In this document: positions 21,430 to 33,942 of the stretch, in pieces | How the letters are laid out: each line of letters begins with the position of its first letter | Numbering within the stretch: the first letter of the stretch is position 1 | From: Dugong dugon | Taxonomy: Eukaryota; Chordata; Mammalia; Sirenia; Dugongidae | Assembly (NCBI GenBank): GCA_030035585.1 | Contig: CM057466.1 | Span: 57,729,233 to 57,793,232 of the forward strand | Length of the DNA: 64,000 nt | Reading direction: 5' to 3' | Position numbers and translations under genes: made by a program | The notes under the pieces: model-generated | The model's database searches: none | Told to the model about the DNA's origin: nothing | What the model saw: the letters and a program-made list of their open reading frames with translations, nothing else

Positions 21430-22816
21430 CTCCCTTCTCTGTGCTCTCTCCAGTACTTCCATTTTTCTGTGGCTTCCTTTGCAATACTCTGGTCAGGAAG
21501 CTGGATTACTCTCCTCCACATTTCCTAAGACTGGGCCCTCATCTGGGACCAAGCAGCAAGAGAACAGAGAGAGAGGGAAAAAGTGACAGGAGTTCATTCT
21601 ACTCTTTTGGGACCACAGCTTTCAAATCAGAGAGGAAGGGTCCACTCCCTCAGAGTTTTAGATGCCTGAGCGCCAGCTGCTGCTATTCTTGGTGCCATTG
21701 CTGCTGTCACAGAATGACTGTCTAGGTATTGGGGCACTAGAAAAGATTAGGAGGAAAGGAGAAGAAAAGGAAGAGGAGAAGGGAGGGGAGGTTCCCCCAC
21801 TTTCTCTGAGTTTTAGCTGATCCCTTTCCTGTACTTCAAGCCAGAACTAGAAATCTTCTGGAGTTCTCTCTGACCATGCCAATGCTTGCTTCTTGATTTT
21901 AGGCTGCCGTAAGTTCAGGCTGGGTGTTGCCAGAGGGCAAAAACTGGTAATCTCACTATCTGTTCGATGATACTTCAAATTCTGTTCTTCTTCCACCATC
22001 TATCTGCTCCTATTAACTATTCAAAGTCCTCAAATAGCTGCTTCATGCATTAAGTCCAGGTTTTATAGCTGTATTCAGTGGAAGAGACAGAAACTTAATA
22101 CACATTTGTATAGATTGTGCCTACACTTTCAAAGAATTAAAATTGCAGTATGGCTTCTATTAAGTTGATGTTTGTTTTATTCATTTGCCTAAGTAGCCCA
22201 GTTTTACTACCTGTGAAATTTGTTATCCATTGGCCCACGAGAGGTATGTTTTGTTTTCAGAAATAAGAAGCATACTTGCTGATAATTTCAAAAAACAATT
22301 ATTTGGACAATATCATCTCTGCTTCCTTCTAATGTTTTCTGTTTGACTAGGCTGAAAGATTACAGTGCATTCAATTATATAAAGGCATAATTTGTATTTA
22401 GGAGAAGAAAATATAAAGTACTGCACTGCTGGACTTGATAGTAATTTGAATCTCTGCATGGCTGTGCCATTTGATTATGCCACTTAAAGCAACTAACAAC
22501 AACACGGAAAGTCCCAATGTACCAAATACTAACAAGTGAACTGCCAGTGACATAAATAAAGAACATATTTTAAAATAAGTTTGTGCCACTATCTAATATT
22601 TTGAAACACTCCACAATGCTGAATCATTGAAAGAAAAGACTTTTCTCTTCATGTGCCTAATTGTCCAATGTTACTTACACATATTAAATTTTAAGACCCA
22701 TAATCTTTCAGAGAATAAAAATTTCATGAAAGGCATATATTTTATATACCAAAATAGAGTATTGGAACTATAATTATTATTAGAACAGAAATCACATCTT
22801 TATTGACAAATGCTAT
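21430..22816. other. Low-repeat intergenic sequence
   Basis: Holds the uncertain 5' boundary of the old L1 (to perhaps 22000) and then about 800 bases without a recognised repeat. The two overlapping 63-codon frames near 22375-22589 show no domain. No RNA gene seen. Confidence 0.45.
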
Positions 22817-22827
22817 AGGGTTAAGTA

Positions 22828-22983
22828 CCAAAACAAACAAACAAGTCATTTTCAACTCATAGCAACCCTGTAAAACAGAGCAGAACTGCCCCCATAGAGC
22901 TTCCAGGGAACAGCTGGTGGATTCAAACTGCTGACCTTTTGGTTAGCAGTTGAAGCTCTTAACCACTGTGCCACCAGGGCTGC
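22828..22983 (-). mobile_element. AfroSINE with 11-bp duplication
   Basis: Antisense: AAGTCATTTTCAACTCATAG, CAGAACTGCCCCCATAGAGC, CTGACCTTTTGGTTAGCAG and CCACTGTGCCACCAGGGC. AGGGTTAAGTA is found at 22817-22827 and 22984-22994. Confidence 0.9.
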
Positions 22984-22994
22984 AGGGTTAAGTA

Positions 22995-24890
22995 TAGTAC
23001 CTGGCCAATGGAACTACTGAAAATAGAAAGGAATATGAATAATAAGCCTGGAAATTAAAGAAGACACATAAACACAGACAACATAGAAAGAACTACATGT
23101 CTTAAGACATGATGAAATTGGCTAGAAGTGGGAAGGAGGAGTGGAATGAAATTTACCTACTGTCTTAAGGATAAGGTAGGAAAAGAATAGTGGCTGAAAA
23201 CGAATGTAACTGGCTTTTCAGATAGCTAAGAGAATGAAATTTATGATTCTGTCTTAGTATATCAACCTGATGATAACTGTTTTAATAAAATTCCTGTTTG
23301 TTCATAGGCTTTTAAAAGCTACAAATACATTTTTACTGTGTATTCGATAACCAATAAGCTTTGATGAATAACACAGATTTTTAATAAGAATTGGTACAGA
23401 CTTTTCTCAAGGTTTCCTCTCACTCTGTATGTGAAAGATAAATATGGTTTTAAATGGCTACAACACATACACACTGTTCATCTCAATAGATCCTTGTGGA
23501 AATAGAATCTTAAAAAAATGCTGAAAAGGGGAAGATGGGTTTCTACTAGTTATTCAAAGTGAAGAGAGGGAAGTAGACACAGCAAGAATGTGTGTGGAAA
23601 ACACACAAATAACTGTAAAATCTGAGATCACAACTTGCCAATTTAGGCTTTTTAAAATGAGTTTGCTACCTGATCCATAGGCAGGAAGCTAAGACAGCAA
23701 AGGGATCATATGTTTATAAGCAGAGTGGGTCTCCCAGAGGAAAACAAACATATTTCTCTTTGTGAAGCTGATGAAAATGTCTGCTTCCATACCAACCTAA
23801 TTATCATAATCCAACCACTTTCTTTTAGGATTTCCTCAGTACCTAGAATGGTGTTCTGCACATAGTAAGTTCTTAATACATGAGAATCGAGTTTATGACT
23901 TTGTAGTCATATTATGCATATCTGTTGATTTGTTTCAATTTAAAGTATCCCAGTGGATTTTCTCTAAAATACACAAAGAATAGAATATGACATTTATAAT
24001 CTACTATCAGTCCTAAATATACTGTTTCACCTGCTTTAATCACCAACACGGTGCCTTTGAATATCGGGGGCATTCAGTAAGTGTCTCAAGAATGAGGGCA
24101 ACAATGAATGAACTAGCTGGAATATAACACCTGATGAAGGAAAGGAAGTTACTTGATTCTCAAATTGGCCCATTCTTTCTTGTGGCTACCTGCATCAAAC
24201 TTTCAGAGCCAGCACGCCCACAATGAAAGAACACAATCTGAATGAAGCTTAACAATTACTCTCTCATTACCACTGGGCTTCTGGCACCCAGCACATCTTG
24301 GAGTCCTAGTGTTAAGGAATGCATTCTGAGCCTCTGCCGGCACAGACATGTCACAGTGATGCTTCTAAAACAAAATGGAGCTCCGGTTTGTTTCAAGTCT
24401 TCACTTGCTTTTGATGGAAGATGTGCTGGCAGCTGTTGTCATCATTAGCCTTGTGGCAATGTTTTTTTTCCTCTTAAGTGTCTTATGTCTCATATGAAAG
24501 CTTAAAGCTCATTAAATAGGGAGGGACTTTGGAATACGTGCCAATGTCAAACAGTAAAGTTTTTATTTTCTTCTGTTGTAACAGCTTTCTGAATTTCCAA
24601 ATCTTAGTCCCTAACATCACTTGGGATTTTAAATTAGCTAATGGGGTGAGAAGAGGAGGATCCCAATTCCTTCACCTCCCTTTATAATAATTACCAGAGA
24701 ACTAGCAAATGAAATATATAAAGGCCACTTGGAACTTGGGTATGAAATCTCCTATAATCCTGGCATTTATGGGATGAGTGAGCTGTCCACCATGGGTCTG
24801 TGACCTAGAGAGCTGGCGTATCTGAGTCTACAGTCTTCAATGGCATTAACATTTCCTTAGAGCTGACTCAAGTGGTACATTTAGAAACCA
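22995..24890. other. Mostly unique sequence, candidate conserved noncoding block
   Basis: Nearly 1.9 kb with little repeat content. An L2-like 3' end may lie at 23797-23890 (AGTACCTAGAATGGTG, CACATAGTAAG). The part at 24180-24720 is repeat-free and mixed in composition, so it is a reasonable place to look for cross-species conservation; nothing in the sequence alone proves this. A 68-codon frame at 24242-24448 has no recognisable domain. Confidence 0.4.
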
Positions 24891-24904
24891 ATAATCAACA
24901 ACAC

Positions 24905-25040
24905 TCACTAAGCACTTACTATGTGCCAGGCAATATCTTAAGTGCTTTACATCACAAAATTTTCACAACACACTTCAGATATTTATCTTCATTTTACAAA
25001 TGAGAAAATTGAAGATTAAAGAAGTTAGTAACTACCTGCT
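24905..25040 (-). mobile_element. MIR core, antisense
   Basis: CTTACTATGTGCCAGGCAAT, CTTAAGTGCTTTACATCA, ATTTTACAAATGAGAAAATT and GAAGATTAAAGAAGTTAG form the standard reverse-complement MIR order. Confidence 0.8.
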
Positions 25041-26100
25041 CAGATTTTTACCTACTGTAAGGAAGATTTTTGTAAAAGGGTAATTTGTAACTACCTAATA
25101 TAATAAAAACATCTACCCTACTAGTCAGTACATTCTTTTAAGGCAAGAACTATATCTAGTTCATCTTCGTATCCTCTACAACATCTAGAACAATGTCTCA
25201 CATCTACAGACTTCTTAATAAAATCTTACTGAACAAATGAAAGGTCTTGTAGTTCTGGAATGACTGTATATTTCTCTTTCTGTTTGTAATTTTGTCATAT
25301 TAGAGAATAAGTTTCAGTTTCAGAACCCTCAAAGTCATTCATATTCATATACACATACTTGTTTACCAAGTATAAGCCAGGGTCCCTTCTTCTAAAACCC
25401 AAAGGCACAACTCTCTGGGGCCAAAAGCAGCAGCTGCTTAAGAAATGAACAACACCAACCAACAGGTTAGGACAGGTAATAAAGGATACTGAATACATTT
25501 GAAATTGCAGGGAAAATTTAGGGAAGTGAATGTATTTATCAGAGTTGGAATTTAGCCAGGATTCTAAGTAAAACACCAATTACCCTTTGATTATATAAAG
25601 TAGCATAAACACTGTTTAACTGAATTTCTGTCTTAGGTAAAAATTTCAGAGACCCACAGAAGGGACACCTCATCTCCTAACCGACAAATTCTTCCATTGA
25701 GAGGGGTTCTTTGTACTTTCATGGTAACCCCTCTCATCCAACAAACAAATCCTCTTGGTGTCTGGTTAGTAGCAAAAGTGAATCCTAGTACAGAATTAAA
25801 GGAAGAGGTCTTTCCAGCAGTACAATGTATTGTACTTCAAGAATTTACAGCCTAATTTGAAATGAGATTTACACAGGAAATTAGAGCATAATAAAAATCT
25901 GAACTCAACAAATTAAAGTACACTGCTAATCAAATCTATATTTTGTATTTTTAAAAAAAGATCTACAAATAAAGCTGAACTCAACTGATTTATCAGTCGA
26001 AATTCCTACATTTATTCACCCCATATATGATTACTGTTATTTTATTACTGCTTCAGTGTTGTATGGAACAGTCTGTTGCTGTTCTAAGTTCTCTAAGTAT
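25041..26100. other. Unassigned intergenic sequence
   Basis: No clear transposon termini. The end of 25120-25230 (CAAGAACTATATCTAGTTC, CAATGTCTCACATC, ACTGAACAAATGAA) resembles a decayed L2 3' end. The 94-codon frame at 25295-25579 has no recognised domain. Confidence 0.4.
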
Positions 26101-26101
26101 A

Positions 26102-26686
26102 TGTAGCAGACAGACTAGAGATGGATCCCACATGATCCCCACCTCCTAGTGTTCAAGCCTTTGTGTAATCCTCCCCGCCACCTTGAGCGCAGGCTTCTAA
26201 CCAATAGATATGACAGAGGTGATGGTATGTCCTGTCACTCCTGTGATTATGTTATATTATATACCACTCTGTCTTGTTACCAGACTCAATCTAGAGACTC
26301 CTTTTATTGGCTTCAGAAGTAAGAAGCCATGTTGGGAAAACCCACATGGCAAGAAACTGCGGGCAGTCTCAAGAAACATCAGGCAGCTGCTAGGAGCTAA
26401 AGGCAGCTTCCTATGACAGCCAGCATGAAGCCAGGGCCCTCAGTCCTACACTCTCACACACACACAAAATAATTCAGCCAACAACTTGAGTTTGAAAGCA
26501 GCTTCCTCCCCTAGTAGACCTCCAGATGAGACAGCCAATACCTTGCCTGAAGCTTTGTGAAACCCTAAGCTAAGACTCAGATAAACCACGCCCAGACTTC
26601 TGGCCCACTAAAACCGAGAGATAATAAATACGTGTTGTTTTAAGCCACTACGTTTGTGTTAATTTGTTACACAACGATAGAAAACT
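26102..26686 (+). mobile_element. MLT1-like MaLR LTR
   Basis: Begins near TGTAGCAGACAGACTAGAG, has CCCACATGATCCCCACCTCC in its first part and ends with GATAATAAATACGTGTTG, TTTTAAGCCACTACGTTTG and TTAATTTGTTACACAACG, the characteristic 3' end of MLT1-type LTRs. It shares that layout with 49818-50612 and 56153-56757. A short (CA)n lies inside. Confidence 0.75.
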
Positions 26687-26687
26687 A

Positions 26688-26835
26688 TTGTTGTTGTTGT
26701 ATGCCATCAAGTTGATTCCGACTTGTAACGACCCTATATGACATAGTAGAACTTCCCCATACGGTATCCTTGCCTGTTGTCTTTAAGGGAGCAGATCACC
26801 AGCTCCTTTCTCCCGTGGAGCCACTGATGGGTAAT
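26688..26835 (-). mobile_element. AfroSINE long form, truncated
   Basis: TTGTTGTTGTATGCCATCAA leads into GTTGATTCCGACTTGTAACG and GACATAGTAGAACTTCCCCA, then AGCAGATCACCAGCTCC and CCCGTGGAGCCACTG. The head is missing. The (TTG)n start is the reversed (AAC)n tail of the RTE-tailed form. Confidence 0.75.
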
Positions 26836-27184
26836 ACAGTACAAATTTTAAAAAGTAAATGTGTAAGAACTGAATACTGTAAAAGTGCTATGCCTTATTT
26901 AAATACAAAAAAAAAAAAAATTAAAGCCAGAAAATTTTGCCTGACTAAAGTCTATTCCAGCCTGGAAGAACTTTTCAAATTTAGTCAGGTTTTTAGGAAG
27001 ACACAGTAATTCCAAAGGAAAGAACCTAAGAAAATTGGCCTGTGCTATATCTGAGTTAAGACAGAAAAATGGACAGTATACTCATAAATCTTCAAGTGTG
27101 AAAACAACTTCTCATTCCTGATAAACCCCACTTGGTGACTATGTATCATCCTTTTTACATATTGTGTTCAATTTGCTAAAACTT
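26836..27184. other. Unassigned intergenic sequence
   Basis: About 350 bases with an A-rich run at 26910-26922 and no recognised gene or repeat. Confidence 0.45.
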
Positions 27185-28525
27185 GGTTAAGAATTTTTTA
27201 ATCTATGTCCATGAGGAACTTTGGTCTGTAGTTTTTTTGGTTTTGTTTTGTTTGTTTTGGTGATGTTTGTGTGGTTTTAACAATGCTGTCCTCATAGGAT
27301 GAGTTGGGAAATATTTCCCCTCTTCAGTTTTTCCAGAAGAGTTTGTGTAAAATTGAGCTTTCTTCCTTAAATCTTTCATGAAATTCACCAGGGAAGCCGT
27401 CTGGGACTATAGAGTTTTCTTTCTGGGAAAGTTTTAAACTACAAATTCAATTACCTTAAGAGATATAGGTCTATTCTGGTTAAGTATTTCTTCTTGAGTG
27501 AGCTTTGGTAGTTTGGTTCTTCATTCATGTTTTCAAATTTATTGCCATAAAGTTGTTCATAATATTCCCTTTTCTTTTTTATTTATATTACCTTTAATAT
27601 CAATAGAAGCTTTGCAATTTGCATTTTCTTTTTTTCTTAATCAGTTTGACTAGAAATTTATAAATTTTTTTTATCTTCTCAAAGAGCCAAGTTTTGCTTT
27701 CACTGAATTTGTTTGTTTTGTATTATGTCGATTTCTGCTTTTATTGTTGTTCTCTTTTTTTTTTCTTACTGTAGGTTTTTTTTTTTTTTTCCTAGTTTCC
27801 TGAAATAAAAACTGAGGTCATTCATTTAAGATCTTTCTTCTTTTCTAATATAGGTATTTGGTGCTATAAATTTCCCTCTAAGCACTGCTTTAGCTGCATT
27901 CCACAAATTTTGATATGTTGTATTTTTATTTTCATTCAGTTCAAAATGCTTTTTTCTTTTTTCTTCCTTTTTTGGCCCACGGGTTCTTCAGAAGTATGTT
28001 ATTTAATTTCCAAATATTTGGAATTTCCTAAATAGTTTTGTTACTGATTTCTAACTTAATTACATTGTGGTCTAATAACACAGTCTTTATGACCTGAATA
28101 TTTTTAAATTTATTGAGACTTGCTTTGGGGCCTAAAATATGGTCAATCTACTTAAATATTATGTGTGTGCATGGAAAGAATGTGTATCCTGCCATTGGGT
28201 GTAATATTCCATAAACATCAACGAAGTCATTATTTGATAGTATTGTTAAACTTTTGAATATTCTGTTTTTCTACTTGTTCTAGTAGTATGGAGAGAGTGC
28301 TAGAGTCACTCACTAAAATTGTGGACTTGTTTATTTTTCCTTTCAGTTCTATCAGTTTTTGCTTCATATATTTTGAAGTATGTGATTAGTGTTTATATAC
28401 ACTTAGGATTGTTATGTCCTATTGATGAACTGACCCCTTTATTACAAAGAAATGACTCTCTTTCTCCATGTTAATATTCTTTACTCTGAAATCTACTTTG
28501 TTTGATATCATTATAGCTATTCTAG

Positions 28526-28735
28526 AAGTCCCTGTGTGTTGGAAATGATTAAGTGCTCAGCTACCATCCGAAAGTTTGATGGTTCAAATCCACCCAGAAG
28601 CACCTCAGAAGAAAGGCCTGGAGATCTACTTCTGAAAGGTCACAGCCATGGAAGACCCCATGGGGTGCAGTTCTATTCTGAAACACATAGGGTCATACTG
28701 AGTCACAATCAACTCGATGGCAATTGGTTGATTAT
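28526..28735 (+). mobile_element. Long-body AfroSINE variant
   Basis: AAGTGCTCAGCTACCATCCG, GATGGTTCAAATCCACCC (B box), CAGAAGAAAGGCCTGGAGAT, ACTTCTGAAAGGTCACAGCC, CCCATGGGGTGCAGTTCTAT and CAACTCGATGGCAATTGG. Same subtype as 12348. Inserted into the antisense L1. Confidence 0.85.
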
Positions 28736-28751
28736 AACCGCTCCATCTTAC

Positions 28752-29880
28752 TGTTTTTTTTTTTTTAATTGTGCTTTAGGTGTAAGTTTACAGAGCAAAT
28801 TAGTTTCCCATTCAAAAATTTATACACAAAGTGTTCTATAACATTGGTTGCAATCCCTGCAATGTGTCAGCATTCTCCCCATTTCCACTCTGATTTCCCC
28901 ATTCCCATTAGTCCAGTTTTTCTGCCCCTTCCAGCCTTCTCATCTTTGGTTTTGGGCAAATGTTGCCCTTTTGGTCTCGCATAGTTGATTGTTCTAACAG
29001 AGCACTTTCTTCACGGGTGTCATTATTTATCTGATAGGCCTGTCTCTTATTTGTCTGAAAGGTGATCTCTGGGAGTGGCTTCAGATCCAGGTTAGAAGGG
29101 TGACCATGGGCCATAGTCTCAGGGGTTTCTCCAGTCTCTATCAGACCACTAAGCCTGGTTTTTTTAAATTAATTTGGATTTTGTTCATTTTTATCCCACT
29201 CTGTCTGGAATCCTCTACTGTGATCCTGGTCAGAGTGGTCAGGAGTGGTAGCCGCGCACCATCTAGTTCTTCTGGTTTCAGGCTAGTGGAGGCTGTAATT
29301 TGTATGGGCCATCAGTCCTTTGGACTAATTGCTTCCTTGAGTCTTTGGTTTTCTTCACTCTCCTTTGCTCCGGAAGGGAAGAGATCAATAGTTGTATATT
29401 AGATGGCTGCTCACAGGCTTTTAAGACCCCAGATGCTACTCACCAAAAATAGGATGTAGAACATTGACTTTATGAGCTATGTTATGCAAATTGACCTAGA
29501 TGACCCCCAAGACTATGGTCCTCAGCCCTCTAGCCCAGTAGCAGTACCACCAAGTGTTTGGTTATGTCTAAGAAGTATCTCTGGGTTCCCTGTGTGTTCC
29601 ATTGTATATATGACTATACATGCAGCATATACAATCATGTATGTAGAAATAGCCACAACTTAATCTATATATGCACATGGGCGTACTCCCATACACCCTC
29701 CCAGACCTATTCAGATAACATATCTGCCTATGTAGCCACTAGTAAATTATTGTGTGTTATTACTGTTGTTGCAGGGTTGAACATGTTGTAGCATTTAGCA
29801 TAGTTGCCTTTTATTCTTGCATACCTCTCAATGCCTTTCTTTGCCTTGGTCATGCTGAGCTGATGTCCCCCTTATTTTTA
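28752..29880 (-). mobile_element. Afrotherian L1 3'UTR, antisense, nested in old L1
   Basis: T-run, TAATTGTGCTTTAGGTGTAA, then TTGGTTGCAATCCCTGCAAT, GCGCACCATCTAGTTCTTCT, CTTTTAAGACCCCAGATGCT and CCCCCAAGACTATGGTCC, parallel to 7926-9572 along its whole length. It has only 3'UTR. Host L1 sequence resumes at about 29885 (GGCTTTTCTATTTATGC). Target duplications were not resolved because both host edges are T/A-rich. Confidence 0.85.
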
Positions 29881-31758
29881 AAATAAGAAGAAAAAAAAAG
29901 GCTTTTCTATTTATGCACATATTTACCCGTTCCAGTGTTCTTCATTGCTTTATACAGATCCAGATTTCCATTTGGTATCATTTTCCTTCTGTGTGAAGAA
30001 CATTAACATTTGTTGTAGTATAGATCCATTAGTAATGAATTATTACAGCCTTCATGTGTCTAAAAAGGCCTATATTTTGTGTTAATTTCAAGAAAAATAT
30101 TTTCACTTGGTAGAGAATTATAAGTTGACAGTTTTTGTTTTTCCTTTCAGCACTTTAAAGATGCTACTCTACTGTGTTCTGGCTTTGCATTGTTTCCAAT
30201 AAGAAGTTTGCTATCATTCTTACCTTTATTCCTCTGGAAATAATGCCTTTTTTTTTTTTTTTAAGCTGGCTGATTTTAATATTTTCTCTTTATTATGGTG
30301 TGCATTGGTGTGTTTTTCTTCATGATTCTCGTGTTTAGAGTTTGTTGAGCTTTTTGGATCTATAGATTTTTTTTCAGTTATTATTTCTTCAGATAATTTT
30401 TCTATTTCTCCCTTTTACTCCTCTCCTTTGGGGATTCCAAATACATATATATTAGACTGTTAGAAGTTGTTCCACAATTCACTGATGCACAGTTGTTGTT
30501 TTTCCCAGTCTTTTTTCTACCTGTTTTGTTTTGGATAGTTTCTATTGTTATGTCTTACGTTCACTAATCTTTTCTACTATAATGTCTAATCTGCTATTAA
30601 TCCCATCCAGATTATTTTTCCTTTCATAAATTGTTTTATTCTTTTCCTCTAGAAATCAAATTCAGGACTTTTTAATATCTTCCACGTCTCTACTTAAAAT
30701 GCTCCTCTATTTTCTTGAACATATGAATGAATACAGTTATAATAACTGTTTTAATGTCTTTTTCAACTAATTCTATCAGTTGTATAATTTCTGAGTCTGT
30801 TTCTATTAATTGCTTTTTCTCTTCATTATGGATCATATTTTCCTGCTTCTTTACATGCTTGGTAATTTTTTATTGGATGCCATACATTGGCATTTATCTT
30901 GTTGGATGCCTGATATGTTTGTATTCCTATCCCGCAAACACCCTGTTCTAGGATGCAATTTACTTTCTTGGAAATAATTTGATCCTTTCAAGGTTCACTT
31001 TTAAGCTTTGTTAGGTGTAACTAGAGCATCATTTAGTCTAGGGCTAATTTGCCTCACTACTGTGACAATATCTATCTGATGTCCTATGACTTACAAGGTT
31101 TTTCTACTCTGGCTTCTGGGAAACAAACTATTCCCAGCCCTGTGTGAGCTGTGAGGACTGTTCCCTCTGTTCCTTTTGCATGGTTCTTTCAGATCAGTAC
31201 TTAGCTGTAAACTTAAGGGAAACCCTCTACAGATCTCCAGAACTTTCTTTCTGTGCAGCTATTTCCTCTAGTTTTCCCTATGAACTCTAATCATCTTGGC
31301 TCTCCCTGACATTCAGCTCTGTCTCCTCAACTCAGGGACACCACTGTGTTCCACGTAGGGGTCCTCTTCTCCATACTGCACTGTGAAAACTCTCTCCAGG
31401 CACTACACTGGAGCAATGTGCGGCTTTCCGCATTTGTTCCCCTTCTCTTACAGATTCACTACCTGATGTCCATTGTCTGAAAACTGTTGTTTTATATAAT
31501 TATTGTTGTTGATTTTTAACTATTTCAGCCAGGAGAGTAAATACAGTCTCTGTTCTCCACCTTGACCAGAGGCAGAAGTCTCCTACTAATCTTAAATAGT
31601 ACACAACTGGTATAAATACTCTCTCCATGAAATCTGGTATTTCTCATCCTGAAAATCACATATATGTTTCACGTATTACAATATCACATAGAGATAAGTC
31701 ACTAAGAAAAATCCAGGGTTGTTTTTATTATGATAAATAATTTGGACAATGGTAGATT

Positions 31759-32170
31759 CGTCTTAGTTATCTAGTGCTACTATAACAGAATTTCCACAAG
31801 TGGTGACATTAACAAACAGAAATTTATTTTTTCACAGTTTAGGAGACTAGATGTCTGGATTCAGGGGGCTGGCTCTAGGGGAAAGCTTTCTCTCTCTATC
31901 GGCTCTGGAGGAAAAAGTCCTTATTTCTTTTGAGCTTCTGCTACCAGGTGATCTTCATGTGAGCTGGCTCTCTCTTCCCCATCTCTGTTTTTCCACTTGC
32001 TGGTTTAATCTCTTTTATATCTCAAAAAAGACTGACTCAAGATACATCCTACACTAATCCTCCTCATTGACATAACAAAGACAACCCATTTCCAAAGGGG
32101 ATTATAAACACAGGCATAGATATTAGGATTTACAACACATATTTTGGGGGACACAATTCAATCCATAACA
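31759..32170 (-). mobile_element. MaLR LTR (3' LTR of an antisense element)
   Basis: Reversed form of the 146-551 type: ends GGACACAATTCAATCCATAACA, that is TGTTATGGATTGAATTG when read on the minus strand. The left end has TCTTAGTTATCTAGTGCTAC and AAATTTATTTTTTCACAG. To the right, CCACCCTTTGACCCCTG reads as a purine-rich tract on the minus strand, as expected just upstream of a 3' LTR. Hence it belongs with the internal region 32171-33942. Confidence 0.75.
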
Positions 32171-33942
32171 TTCCACCCTTTGACCCCTGAAATTCATATC
32201 CTTGCCATATGCAAAACACATTCACCCCATCACATCATTCCAAAAGTCTTAAATAAATTCCAAGTACAAAATCTCATCTTCGGAAGCATCTAAATCAAAT
32301 ATGGGTGAGACTTCAGGTGTATTCCATTCTGGGGCACAAGTCCTCTTCAACTGTGAACCTGTGAAATTTAGAATACAAGTTATCTGCTGCCAAGGTTCAA
32401 TGGTAGAATAGGCACACAGTAGGCATTTCCATCACAAATGGGAGAAATTGGAGGGAAAGAAGGGATAACAGGCACCAAACAAGTCCAAAACCCTGTAGAA
32501 CAAATTACACTAACTCTCAAAGCTTGAAAATAATCCTCTACTCTCTGAGACCATCTGGGCTATGCCCCCACCCTCCAAACTCTGGGTGCTGGCCATGGCC
32601 TCTGGATTCTGGGCAGAGGCCCCTCAGCCCTGAGCTTCAGCTCTGCCCTCTGGGATGGTAACTCTGCTCCCTCAGCTTTAGGCCAACTGAATGGCAACTC
32701 CACCTCCTGAGTTCCAGCAGGCCCCATTCTTCAGCTGTGGGTGGTGGCCCCATTCCCCTGGCACACCTTAACAGCAGCCCTACACTCTAGAATTGAGTTG
32801 CGGGAGATCCAACTCTTTGAAACCTAGGAGGTTGTGGTCCCACCTTTTGAGATCCAGGAGATCAAGGCCCCACCCTTTTAAACTGAAAAGGCCCTGCTTC
32901 CCATGCTCCTTCCAACAGTTCTGCTGATCTCTGAGCTGCTCCATGGATGGTCCTTTTCTTTTCTTGGAGGACAACAGATGTAGCTCCTCTGGCCTGTTTC
33001 CTGCCTGTAAAATTCCAAGAGGCAGACAGAGTTCTTTCCTTTCATTCTTTCTCTGCCCCCTTCAGACTAAGCTGATAAGATTTTCTGCTGTGGTAGTTGG
33101 TTAGATCCATCAGTCACGGACTTAATCTCTTTAACAAAAGATTGTATAGTCACATCCTTAGTGAACATTCTAAGACCCGTGTCCTTAGTTTGTACAGAAG
33201 AATTTTCCAAATCTTTAAGTTGTTTTCATTTTGTATAGTTCATTTTTAAGTCCATCTCTTTCCTCTTGCATTTTACTATAAGTGACAAGGAGAAACCAAG
33301 TGGCCCCTTTAAGATCTTGCTTAGAAATTTCATTAGCCAGATATCCAAATTCATTACTTACAAGTTTTACCTTCCATCAAACATTTGAACATAATTCAGA
33401 CAAGTTTTTTGCCACTACATAAAAAGCATCACCTTTCTTCCATTGTCCAATTACATGTCCATCATTTTCTTCTAAAGCCTGACCAGAAGTACATTTAATG
33501 TCCACATTTCTAGCAACATTCTGTTGCTGGTGCCATATGTATTCTCTAAGATGATACATACTTTCTGTATAGCTTTCCTTACCTTCTTCTGAGCCCTCAT
33601 TAGAATCACCTTTGACTTCCATAATTCTACCAACAGTCTCTTCAAGGCAATCAAGGCTTTTACTATTAAAACCAAACCCGTTGTCATCGAGTCGATTCCG
33701 ACTCACAGAGACCCTATAGAACAGAACAGAACTGCCCCATACGGTTTCCAAGGAGTGCCTACTGGAACCGAACTGATGGCCTTTTGGTTAGCAGCCACAG
33801 CTCTTAACCACTATGCCACCAGGGTTTCTGCTTTAACTATTAGGCACCTTAAAACTCCTCCAGCCTCTATTACCCAATTCCAAAACTGCTTCTACATTTT
33901 AGGTATCTACTAGAGCAGCACCCCACTCCTCCAGTACCAAGT
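32171..33942 (-). mobile_element. MaLR internal region, antisense
   Basis: Non-coding internal sequence of a MaLR. The right end carries AATTCCAAAACTGCTTCTAC, CTAGAGCAGCACCCCACTCC and CCAGTACCAAG. On the minus strand the last part reads TGGTACTGGAGGAGTGG, a tRNA-Leu-type primer site with a short insertion. The middle has C-rich stretches such as CCATCTGGGCTATGCCCCCA. A SINE interrupts at 33669. The frames at 33377-33751 are partly SINE and not coding. Confidence 0.7.
33669..33829 (-). mobile_element. AfroSINE with 13-bp duplication
   Basis: AAACCAAACCCGTTGTCATC, GAGTCGATTCCGACTCACAG, AGAACTGCCCCATACGG, GATGGCCTTTTGGTTAGCAG and CCACCAGGGTTTC. Flanked by GCTTTTACTATTA (33656-33668) and GCTTTAACTATTA (33830-33842), 12 of 13 identical. 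It dates after the MaLR. Confidence 0.9.

Larger units (their letters stand above)
27185..31590 (-). mobile_element. Second long ancient L1, antisense, interrupted
   Basis: Left part 27185-28525: CAATGCTGTCCTCATAGGAT, GAAATTCACCAGGGAAGCC, GAGCCAAGTTTTGCTTTC, AATGTGTATCCTGCCATTGG, all antisense ORF2. Right part 29885-31590: CCAGATTTCCATTTGGTATC, GAAGAACATTAACATTTG, TCAGCACTTTAAAGATGC and a 5'-side end near CCTTGACCAGAGGCAGAAGT. The parts are separated by a SINE and a younger L1 3' end. No coding capacity remains. Confidence 0.75.

Noticed and set aside
24242..24448. 68-codon frame in unique sequence as a small gene or exon
   Set aside because: No domain, no supported splice sites and no start context; short frames of this size are expected by chance.
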